Position numbers and translations under genes: made by a program
Source of the DNA: Lentinula raphanica
Taxonomy: Eukaryota; Basidiomycota; Agaricomycetes; Agaricales; Omphalotaceae
Reading direction: 5' to 3'
Assembly (NCBI GenBank): GCA_027919835.1
Contig: JANVFP010000019.1
Span: 868,001 to 932,000, forward strand
DNA length: 64,000 nt
The notes under the pieces: generated by a model
Databases searched by the model: none
Told to the model about the DNA's origin: nothing
What the model saw: only the letters and a program-made list of their open reading frames with translations
Shown here: positions 55,226 through 64,000 of the stretch, piece after piece
Layout: each line of letters begins with the position of its first letter
Numbering within the stretch: position 1 is the first letter of the stretch

Positions 55226-57514
55226 TGTTGGGAGAGGGTAGAACGAGTTTCCAGGTTTGAGCAAAGAACGAAGATTAACGAGCGATGCTTGCAGAGACAG
55301 TCAACTGAGATGCAAGTTGGTGAAGAAAAGAATTTTTTTTCCACTCAAAAGCTTAAATAGTCGCGAGGAAAGATCCAGACTCCTGGCTTTGGGGTCGCCA
55401 TGAGGTGACTCCGACAAAGTCGCACCCACCGCCAGTTCATTATGTAAGCGCTCATACAAGCACCCCTGTTTGAACCTGCTTTGAACCACCTCCTCGATGG
55501 TCGTACGCCGTTCATTCAATGTGCTCTTCCTACTCAAACAAGTCATTGACTTGTATATTAGCTCCTTCTACTCTCTATTAAAGCTGAACTTCAGGACGTG
55601 ACCGATCCAGATGACGACTCGAATAAGTACTTCCAAGTTGTGAAACCCAGACCTGGAATTCGAAACTTTGTTTCCATCTGATCTTCTCTCCGTCCAAGCT
55701 AAGGTAGCTCAAGTGTACCAGCCAGCTGCAACGAAGCACATCCTCAGCTAGTATATAGTATGAACGTCGAGTATGCCTTCGTCCATTTTTCGCTGTGCGG
55801 TATGATATTAAACCAATGATTACCTCTTTACATTGTAGGGAGAATAACGACGTCTCCGGAGGGGAAAGGTGGCAAAGCACATCTTGACTGGAAACGTCAC
55901 CTTTGCTAACGAGAAAGCTCGGCGAGATTCAACGCGGCTTCACCACCGAAGCTTCAAGATCGAGTGCCGTGTGTTAATCTAGGGTGTTTGTTCTTCTTTC
56001 GAAGAGCATTTGGAAATGTTTTGGCACAAAAGCATAATATTCTCCGGAAATAATGAGAAAGGTCAATCCACTCTCTTCTTCACTCGCTTGCTTTTATCCT
56101 TTTCACAGCTACTCTTGCCGTTAGGTTCATGGTCTCGGGTATGATCATTTTTTCCAGACCGTGCGCACTTCACTCTCGAAGGCTGATTCATCTTTGTTCT
56201 AGTACAATTCATGTACACTACGCTCGTTGTACATCCTTATCCTTGGACATCATCAGAAGATTTCCGTTGAACACGACCTGGCAACTCTCAGTCGTCCCAT
56301 CATGATCAAAGAAACAAACTGAGAGTTATGTGGTGGAGGTGGCGCTAGGCGAGGGGAAGCGGAGGTTCTAGGAACTTGGAGAGTAGCCAAGTCTTCAACT
56401 TGAGTCACAATAGAGCAACGAATTGTCGCTGGTGCAATCTGAATCTATACTATCAACCTGGGGCTCGGATATCGCCAATGCTAGGGTGTGGTCTGGGAGG
56501 TAGGAATGGACGACCGGGAAGAAGCAGAACCCTGATGAGAGAACGATTGTGTTTTCTGGCGCAACTGCGGTTGTGAATGAGTCTGGATCCTCTGTGGAGC
56601 TGTCTGTGATATCTTCAGAGAATCAATCGTCCAAATCGAACATAGAATTTATCTTCTGGGCTTTCGAAACTAATGAGCGGTTCGGAAGGGATATGTATGC
56701 AGGGCGGAACTGATGGTTCGTCTGTGATAGTGGATATACTGGGTCTGGGAGAGCAGTTTCAATGAGAGTGGCTGATTGGGCGTGTGGATGTATCCGAGCC
56801 TGTCGCATTCCCAAGGACCTATTAGCTCTTGGACATCGGTATTAGCTCTTGGACATTGGTATTAGATTTGACTTACGGAAATCTGGTCTCAAGGGCATGA
56901 ACTCAGACTCGCGTGGGCAGCGGATCGCAATGAATATCAGATTTTCATCGAAGTCCCTTGATTCACTGAGTTCCGCTTCACTCAACATTAGGAGAAACAT
57001 CTAGGACCACTCCAAACCAATGAACTGAGGTTAAATATGCAACATAGCATGCGTTCCAAGTCTTCTACATCCAGTTTTGTATATGTAACTTCTCGATTTG
57101 CCTGCACCAACCAAGCAAAATGAAAGGATTTCACGGCCGAATTTCTCAAATCGACCATGAACTATCCGGCAACCGTACCTTGGATACTTTTCCAGGATTT
57201 GAGGGATGGCACAGCTTCTCGGATAACGCAAACCTGGTTGCGAGACGCGTTATCGACACGTCTACTTTCAGAGAACGACATTCAATATCAACAGCAACTG
57301 AAGCCTTAATCGCACTCTTCTATATCTCATCCTTTCTGTGGTGTCCGGCATTTGGTCACGGTGAAGACGGCGGTGGTAGTGGAGAGAATACTGGAAGTTG
57401 AGAAAAAGGATCGAAAATAGAGAACGTCCTCGCATAATGGGCTCGTTGGCATCCTTGGTCACAGAAATTCAGGTCGAGTACTTCGCATCTTCGTTCGGTT
57501 GGGGAGCTGACCCG
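55226..57514. other. long region without a supported gene
   Basis: Short frames on both strands show no family resemblance. At 56820-56861 a 20-bp unit TATTAGCTCTTGGACATYGG is repeated twice in tandem. Near 56285-56322 AACTCTCAGT and its inverse ACTGAGAGTT could form a hairpin. Confidence 0.4.
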
Positions 57515-57910
57515 TTATCTCTTCAGTATGCACAGCACAGTCTGAATCCGAGTTACAAATTTGTTGAGGTCGGGGAGTTTTGATTGATAGAGAGGAGCAG
57601 GCTGGAACTGATTCTTGAGCGTCCTGCTCAAGAACGATGCGATACTTTTAAGTAGTATGTCAATGACCTGCAGCCGAGAAGATGTCATGAACGAACCATC
57701 GTGAGCCTCGGACAGATCACTCCAGCTAGCATTAAGGTTGTAAGGTTCTAGAAGCTCGGAGGGATAACAAAACACGCACTGATTTCCAGCAATGCCACGC
57801 GCAAGTGTGGTTTTCCCAGACGCGTCAAGCGCGGTTACATTTGCACCGGCATCGATCGATTCCTGGACACCTTCGTCGTCACCAGCCACAGCAAAAAAAC
57901 TGAAGGCCAA
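57515..57910 (-). CDS. possible ankyrin-repeat fragment
   Basis: The minus frame reads FAVAGDDEGVQESIDAGANV followed by TALDASGKTTLARGIAGNQ, which fits one ankyrin repeat (the DAGANVTALDASGKTTLA pattern). A less clear C-terminal part includes VIDILLKS. The stretch between may be an intron (a CTGCAG acceptor lies near 57668). Sequence upstream to 58164 looks coding-like but in other frames. It is either a small gene with unresolved introns or a fragment. Confidence 0.3.
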   Translation of the reverse strand: MAFSFFAVAGDDEGVQESIDAGANVTALDASGKTTLARGIAGNQCVFCYPSELLEPYNLNASWSDLSEAHDGSFMTSSRLQVIDILLKSIASFLSRTLKNQFQPAPLYQSKLPDLNKFVTRIQTVLCILKR

Positions 57911-58164
57911 AGTTGTTGGAAGAAAGACTTGTTGGATATGAGGTCATGAGAATAGAGATACTCAGATTTTTCGATATTCAACCCAACGTGGAGTTTCAGA
58001 AGAGAGTAGAAACGGACAAAGTATGACTGGAATATGAAGAGGAGGTTAATGAGCGAGAACTCTGAGGAAGGGAATGGAAGCTGAAAATCTCCATCGTATG
58101 AGCATGGAGCCTTACGCGACAAACGGCACGAGGCAAGTTTCTGACAGAATGTATCGTGATACAC

Positions 58165-60085
58165 GGTTTGTGGCGAACTTCGAAGGAAGCTGTGAATCCA
58201 AATTTATCACACATACTAATGTATATCAGAGTTGCAGCTATCAATGAAGCGAAGCCGACATCAGATCTCTTACTAAATGCCTTGAAGATTGAATTTTTTT
58301 TTGACTTGTTACCCTTGCGCTATGTACCGTTGATTCAACGCCTCTGCGCTTCTGCGTAAGCGGGCATGCTACGTTGTATCTCTTCTCTCCACTGCTTCTG
58401 TCGACCTCTGCCAATACTGTGAGAGACCAAGTCAGACGAGCAGAACCTCGTCCGGATTGCATGCAAGTGTGCGTTCTTTGGATCTTGCACTCGACGACTG
58501 TTGGGTAGATGCTATATTAGTGAGCTATTCAGCGAATATAGGATATATGATGATACAGCTCGGCTTTCCTTGCGATCTCAGCGATTCGAAAGGAGATGAC
58601 TTTGTTATCGGCCTGGAGAACGGTAACACTCCACAAATAAAGATATATGATGATACTTCTCTTTGACTGTCCTAGTCTTCATTTTCCAGCTCCGATAGGT
58701 CCTCCAATATGTGGTAGAACCTGTTCGAGGAGTCAACGTATCGGAAGAGGTGTTTGAGAGTCGTCTTCTCCGTGAGCAGTGTTCCTAGATCCATTGCTCC
58801 TATCTTCAACTTTCCTCCGCAGTCGGATCCTGTGCGCTTGATGGGCCGTGCACTGGAAGAGTTAGTGAAATACCATATTAGGGTGCTATCTGCAACCCGG
58901 GAAAGTAGGGCTGTCGACGTTGGAGAGGTGGGCCTGTAGTGACGCACGTCCTGTCCGCAGTTGGGTGGACACAGTGATCAATTTTCGTGGGGAGGTCCCT
59001 GGCTGTTTTCCATTACTTCCTGCTAGCAGTTGTCTCTGAGGAAGGATCGATGTCCTTGAGTTTTTGATATCTCAGTGAGCGTCCCCATTGCTTGTGTCTA
59101 GCTTCTAGCTGTCGCCGAATTACTCGGGATCCCGCTGCGTTTCTTTCGTAATTGGATATTGGATGGAAAGTGAACGTTTCGCGCTAGATCTACTGGTGGC
59201 CCCATTCTGCTGGTCCGTCCACTCGCTTTCTTCCAGATCCTTATGACTCAACACCCACGAGTTATTCACCTGGACACATAGATGTCCTTGTCATAGGGCT
59301 GCCAACTGTTCGTGGAGAAACAGGGGAACGAGGGAACGATGCGATAAGCAATAGGCCAAAAGGGAGCAACGGCATGAGGAATGCAACGGGCTTTGGAGGA
59401 ACAGAGGAACGAGGAGCACAGTGGGCGGTGGGGAGACAACGGAACGAGGAACGCATTTAGCAATGGGGCAAAGACGAGGAAACGATAAACACAAAGGGAA
59501 TAAAATGAACATAAGGAACCTCAATCTCGGGATGTTAGAAAACTAGAACAACCGCTTACACCACAGTTATCAAGGAAACACCCATGTCAAGGGTTTTGGA
59601 AAAGAGCTCTTTTGAACGAATTGTTGTTCGAAAAGCCTGTTTCACCCGCTGGCTCCATGACCGACCATCTCGTCGTCTCTAAGCGTCCTAAATCGTCTAG
59701 AAGGCGTGTATTCAATCAGACTTCCGTCTGTAATCCCATCCATCGCGTTGGGGTTCCTGAGATATACTGTACTGTGAAGGTTAGATTTGACCGAGTGGAA
59801 TCTGTTTGGGACCTGCGCAGCTCAATCAGTTCCTCCTCCTATATCTTGACGAAAGCCTTTGCTTGGATCTGCACGCATGCGGTGTGTCCTATCCGACGTG
59901 TCTAATAGAGAGCCGAGGAGAGAGGGTCCTGACTCAGCCCTAGTGACAGGAGAAACCGGAGGGCCTTGAGTCCTTTTTGTGAGCCGAGATCCTTCAGTTA
60001 ATCAAGGCATAGAGGAATAGGTCATAGCGTCGCAGAACTGAGCTCGTTGGGTGCAGTGACGATGAGAGTTCTGATGCAAAGAATC
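58165..60085. other. long region without a supported gene
   Basis: Frames at 58457-58666 (plus) and 58672-58947 (minus) are open but unrecognised. Between about 59310 and 59460 the plus strand is purine-rich with many GGAACGAGG- and GAGGAACGCA-type words, a degenerate repeat. Confidence 0.4.
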
Positions 60086-60235
60086 AAGCGTTCAACGAAA
60101 CTCACACGCCTCATTGCTGGGCGCTAAACTACTTGAACAGGAGAGTTTACATAAGGTTTTAAGCGTTCAACGAAACTCACACGCCTCATTACTGGGCGCT
60201 AAACTACTTGAACAGGAGAGTTTACATAAGGTTTT
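60086..60235. repeat. 75-bp tandem duplication
   Basis: Two units, 60086-60160 and 60161-60235, begin AAGCGTTCAACGAAACTCAC and end ATAAGGTTTT. They differ at one base (TCATTGCTGG versus TCATTACTGG), so the duplication is recent. No gene overlaps it. Confidence 0.95.
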
Positions 60236-60562
60236 TCACGTGACTAGATTGTAGCGGCGCCGCGACGTTCGATCCAACGTTCGGTCTGTGAATACTCAAA
60301 CTTGTGCAGGGAGTCTGTTCACAGACGAAGGATTACATCGACAGACTGGCATCCAATGTATCTGTCTTTCAGAAGTTGACGACAATACCCCTTCCGCTCT
60401 GTATTATCTTCAGACTAAGTACTTCTAGTACTATCTCGTCAAGTTGTACGCCCTTAAAAAGGGTGAATGTAGTACTCGATAATTGCAGAGGGCTTCCTTC
60501 TAAAATCTTCATGGAGGGTCGCATCCAAGGTTGTCAAGTGAATACATGATTGTTACAGTATT

Positions 60563-61760
60563 CTAATTACCTTCCGAGCCTCTGTTCAAGTTCTCTGTCC
60601 AACGAATATTTTTTTTATTCCGGCACCTACCCCTTTGCCTCCCTTGAGCAAGCCGGACTGCTTTGCAAAGGTTAGAGAAGGTTGGCACCTTCCCCTCCTT
60701 GTCGCGGTAATGCAATAGAAATTCATCGATGGATGAATATTTTTTCAGTTCTTCCATCACAGGCTATGGCCAAATGGTGCTAAGTTTTCACAAATATGGG
60801 AATCACAAGAGCTTACCTCGCGTCGGGAATGCTGTGTTCTTATCGCGCAGTCCCACGGGTAGATTGTGTCCGGACCCCAGTACTTCATTGCTATAGGGGT
60901 CCCTCGAATTTTGTAACTGCTCTGGTTTTCGTCCCAGTGCTCATCAGTATCATCCCATATCATCTGCAGTCTTTGGAGATATTCTCTAGTAGGGAGATTC
61001 ATCAGCTTAGTTGCAGGCGGATAGGTGCGGTCCTCCGCATGGTAGTTCAGTATACTGCTGTCACCGAGCCTTAATGAAAGCGCTCGGGAGCGACCAATTT
61101 CACCGACGTAAGGCTCAGGGAAGGGATAGCGGTCGGAGAAGGAGGAGAAGCTCGAAGAATCCTGTTGAGAATCAACAGCATACCCGAGCTGTCCGCTGAT
61201 ACTTTTAACAGGCTCGGAATTTCTTGTCAAATTGAAGGGATGTACTAGGAAGAAGCAAGCACCGAGTCAGTTCTGAGGTTCACGCATAAATGGCTTTGGG
61301 AAGGACCTACAGGGCGCGTGAGGGTAGTGGGAGGTACCTTGGTTATAGAGAATCGGTTGATAATGATTGTGTGGGTGAGTATTAGGACTGGCACTGGTCA
61401 GGGTGTTTGGGGCTTGTTCGATGCCTTTCACGAGGCTGGATACTATGCTTGAAAGGGCTTGTAAATTTGAAGCGAGTAACACCTGGTTGGCATGCAGATC
61501 GTCTTTCATTGTCAGCTCCATGGGTAGTCCCTGGGCCTTTGCTGCTTCCTCCGGTTTTCCTGGTCGGTACAAAGGTGTGCCGATTAAGTATCGTTCTCCC
61601 TCCGATGCCAAAACACGGTCGACGCGCTCGAGCTATGAATCTGTGAGTATATCGCGGCTCGCCTTCAAGTGAGGTTGATACAACTTACCCATTGGTGTAT
61701 TTTCTGACTGTCTTTTGTTCTTCTAGCAGTCCGTTCGTCACTGCTATCCATGGTATTCAT
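60563..61760 (-). CDS. lineage-specific protein of unknown function
   Basis: Four exons join in phase: 61689-61760, 61338-61632, 60817-61244 and 60563-60763, giving 331 residues. The first exon is short and polar. The second gives ERYLIGTPLYRPGKPEEAAK and a helical stretch (NQVLLASNLQALSSIVSSLV). The third holds AEDRTYPPATKLMNLPTREY, LQRLQMIWDDTDEHWDENQS and YKIRGTPIAMKYWG. The fourth has EELKKYSSIDEFLLHYRDKE. The IRGTPIAMKYW block recurs in many uncharacterised Agaricomycete proteins often found near transposons. No catalytic motif is seen. Start: the first ATG of the frame; a second Met follows three codons later. Confidence 0.75.
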
Positions 61761-62422
61761 TGGTAGAGGATACTCGGGGAATTATACGAAGATTATGGCA
61801 TCTGAGCTTCCAGGGTTTGATTTTTAACCTCCCCAGCAGGATTCCACGGTTTCCTTTGAAAGCCTGCCATGGTGGAGTATGTATGGAACTCTCAAAAGCC
61901 AAATGCTCACCCAATCCCTGTATTGTTTCTGCCCACCTTATTTTCATTGTCAGTCAATAGGAAACATGCTAGTGCAGATTGGAAACCAAAAATGAGTTTC
62001 CAGTACGCGTGTGTTAAATCATTAGTCTTCTTCAACTGAATTCTCTAGTCCATTTTCCGGGAAAACGGATGGCTTTGATACGGGGATCCAACACACTTGT
62101 GTTCACAAAATCTAAGCCCACCAGCTCCGTTGAGCTGGGAATGGTGTAAGCATATTTCCTTCCTCATACCGTTCGGTTCGCCCGTAATTAGCGGTCATCC
62201 GATTGCCCCCCGGAAAAATATCTTGCTGAATTCTCTCTGCCTGCCAGGTCTGTTCTCTCCTCTTCTGGCAACTAGACTAATTGAGTGGCTCGCGAAAGTT
62301 GAAAATGGAAGTTGATTTGATCAATGAGAAAGTTAGAAAACCGACGTAGTACAGCCTTCCAGTCAATATCAATTTATGCTCAATGTTACTCACATCCGCT
62401 TGGCTTCTTTTCCCAAGCGATC
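61761..62422. other. divergent intergenic region
   Basis: This lies between two divergently transcribed genes and presumably holds both promoters. No TATA box or repeat stands out. Confidence 0.45.
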
Positions 62423-63924
62423 ATGTCATTGGAGTCTCTTTGCTTCTTCAGATACGTTCACCGAACCACTTCACCTTTTGCTATGAAGTTTTTGAAAAAT
62501 CAAGTAGTGTTGGTCAGAGACAGCTGGCAATACCCTTATTGGCCTGCACAGATAGTGAGTCCAAGAGATCAAACTTTCATCGTTGGTTTCTTGACAATCC
62601 AAAAGGTTGAAGAAGTCGAAAAAGACGTGTACCTTATTTCTTATATCTGGAATAATCATGACGACGGTCAGTCCTAGTATCTTCAATCGCTAGGCTTACA
62701 TTTTCATGGTCCATGATAGTCCAAAGAGAAGTTCGATACTCTGAAGGAGCTCAAAAGAACCTGCTCATCGCGGTCACACCCGAGAAACTGGAACAACTGT
62801 CACGGAAAGCACTCCGAACCAAGGCTACAAAGCGAAAGCTCTACCTGGATCTTCACCAAAGCTGTTTGACAGCTCTTGATATGCTCCGCTCGCAGGCAAG
62901 TATTATTGCGCCTGCTCCTGGACGCCTTTGGGTTGATGATTTGGCAGAAAACTGATACTGCCAGTGACACACATGCCCAAAACAAGAGCGTTGCGGCTAG
63001 TACATCGAAACTGAGTAACCTACGGAGCCCCACGATCGATGCCCCTGAGGAACATGAGGTCGACGGTGATGGCAAAGATGAGGTCGACGGTGATGGCGAA
63101 GATGAGGTCGACGGTGATGGCGAATATGAGGTCGACGGTGATGGCAAAGATGAGGTCGACGGTGATGGCAAAGATGAGGTCGACGGTGATGGCGAAGATG
63201 AGGTCGACGGTGATGACGAAGATGAGGTCGACGGTGATGGTGAAGATGAGGTCGACGGTGATGGTGAAGATGAGGTCGACGGTGATGGTGAATATGAGGC
63301 GAATCAAGATGAGCATCCACAGGTGCGTCATATTTGTATTTGCTACAACCAAAAGCTGAGTACTTAAATCTATTGTGAGATTGGGGAGGAACAAAAACCG
63401 GACAGTGAAGCTCTTGTGCAGAATGCGGGAGAGGAACAAATGCCGTTTTCAGACAGTGGTGGGCAAGAGGAGACGCTTGAAAATATGATCACAGAAATTG
63501 AAAAGAACATGGTCAATGACACTCGTGTAAGGGTATGTTGATTTAAACCTGCTGATAACCATATACTTATTGCTTTTAAATTTTAGTTCCAAGTCGAGAA
63601 TGACCATGTTAGATATCTTCTCAGTGAATTGATAAGAACGGGCCAAATCCACGAGTTTATGCAACATCGTAATTTCACCGGTTACGGCCAAAATCCAGAG
63701 GACAAGCTGGCGACAGATCGATATCTGGTCAACTACATTGACCGCATTAAAGGGATCGTCATCAATGTGAGTATTACAAGGATCGATCCTACTGAGCTCA
63801 ACTTAGCTGAAAGTCTCTTCAGGGCCGCGTTAGCAACGAGGAAGAGCGCTCTAACCTTATTGGGCGCCATAAATCATGGCTTAGCAAGGCCAGGGCTAGA
63901 TTGATCATAGCAGCTCGAGTCTGA
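62423..63924 (+). CDS. PWWP-like protein with an acidic eight-residue tandem repeat
   Basis: Six exons join in phase: 62423-62666, 62720-62895, 62948-63322, 63380-63532, 63587-63766 and 63823-63924, giving 409 residues. Residues 28-65 look like a PWWP domain: VVLVRDSWQYPYWPAQIV, where YPYWPA matches the hallmark motif that reads methylated histone H3 on chromatin. Next come a helical region, then ten copies of EVDGDGED-type octapeptides (residues 177-256), then a C-terminal part with FQVENDHVRYLLSELIRTGQ and SWLSKARARL. The second intron is GC-AG (62896-62947). The start is the Met in MSLESLCFF; MKFLKNQ further in is an alternative. The PWWP assignment rests on the motif only. Confidence 0.75.
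63056..63295 (+). repeat. 24-bp coding minisatellite, ten units
   Basis: The unit GAGGTCGACGGTGATGGCAA plus AGAT is repeated exactly ten times without gaps inside the PWWP-like gene. Differences are confined to the GGC/GGT, AAA/GAA and GAT/TAT positions. Each unit contains GTCGAC and encodes EVDGDGKD, EVDGDGED or EVDGDGEY. Confidence 0.97.
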
Positions 63925-64000
63925 CGGTTGGCCGTCATAGACTGTGAAGTTGGAGAAGTTGTTAGCAATGCTGTTCATAGAAACCTCGCGTACTACTCAT

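Noticed and set aside
63056..63295. CRISPR-like array of regular 24-bp repeats
   Set aside because: There are no spacers; it is a contiguous coding minisatellite in a eukaryotic gene. The long His/Arg-rich and Ile/Val-rich frames on the other strand are shadows of the repeat.
1..64000. All frameshifts are sequencing errors
   Set aside because: At least six genes with four to nine exons reconstruct without a single error, and some lesions are nonsense codons, insertions with target duplications or truncations, which random indel error does not give.

Overview
The window is nuclear DNA of a filamentous basidiomycete, most likely an Agaricomycete mushroom. The evidence is dense GT-AG introns of about 45-60 nt, no operons, and protein families found mainly in that class: a DUF6534-type seven-helix protein, a T5orf172 protein, an integrase with a WHHDGHH motif, a dioxygenase-like multigene family, and a PARP/E2-type protein. 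The species cannot be named from sequence alone.

The layout is a mosaic of intact genes and wrecked copies of housekeeping genes. From 1 to 14.1 kb lie a Pho80-type cyclin and an inverted, truncated duplicate of it, then an ENP2 (NOL10) pseudogene carrying a 101-bp MITE-like insertion. A damaged NAA10 N-acetyltransferase, an ORC4 pseudogene, a coiled-coil gene built of tandemly duplicated exons, and a broken GMC oxidoreductase follow. From 14.4 to 35.6 kb most genes reconstruct cleanly across several introns: a forkhead factor, a FYVE-finger protein, CSTF2/RNA15, a 1048-residue HECT-like protein and an EST1/SMG6-like protein. A both-ends-truncated threonyl-tRNA synthetase fragment with a second MITE copy beside it, and a large uncharacterised gene, also lie in this stretch.

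From 35.9 to 45.3 kb, pieces of one fungal fatty-acid synthase gene are scattered. The SAT acyltransferase part is joined in frame to an unrelated protein. An intact dioxygenase-like gene sits on the other strand between the two FAS pieces. The second FAS piece is itself split by a PARP-family gene fragment and has lost the malonyl/palmitoyl-transferase active-site segment. From 45.5 to 55.3 kb are an inactivated integrase, a kinase N-lobe fragment, an intact T5orf172 gene, a non-LTR retrotransposon tail and a DUF6534 gene. The right end (55-64 kb) is mostly non-coding with tandem repeats. It holds two intact lineage-specific genes; one has a PWWP-like motif and an eight-residue repeat in ten copies.

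Many multi-exon genes keep perfect splice phase while their neighbours carry nonsense codons and frameshifts. The broken genes are therefore more likely real pseudogenes than a generally poor assembly. ENP2, ORC4, THS1 and FAS are essential in yeast, so working copies should exist elsewhere. The window looks like a sink of captured or duplicated gene fragments. Its most unusual features are the MITE pair, the FAS chimeras and nested insertion, and the tandem-exon gene.
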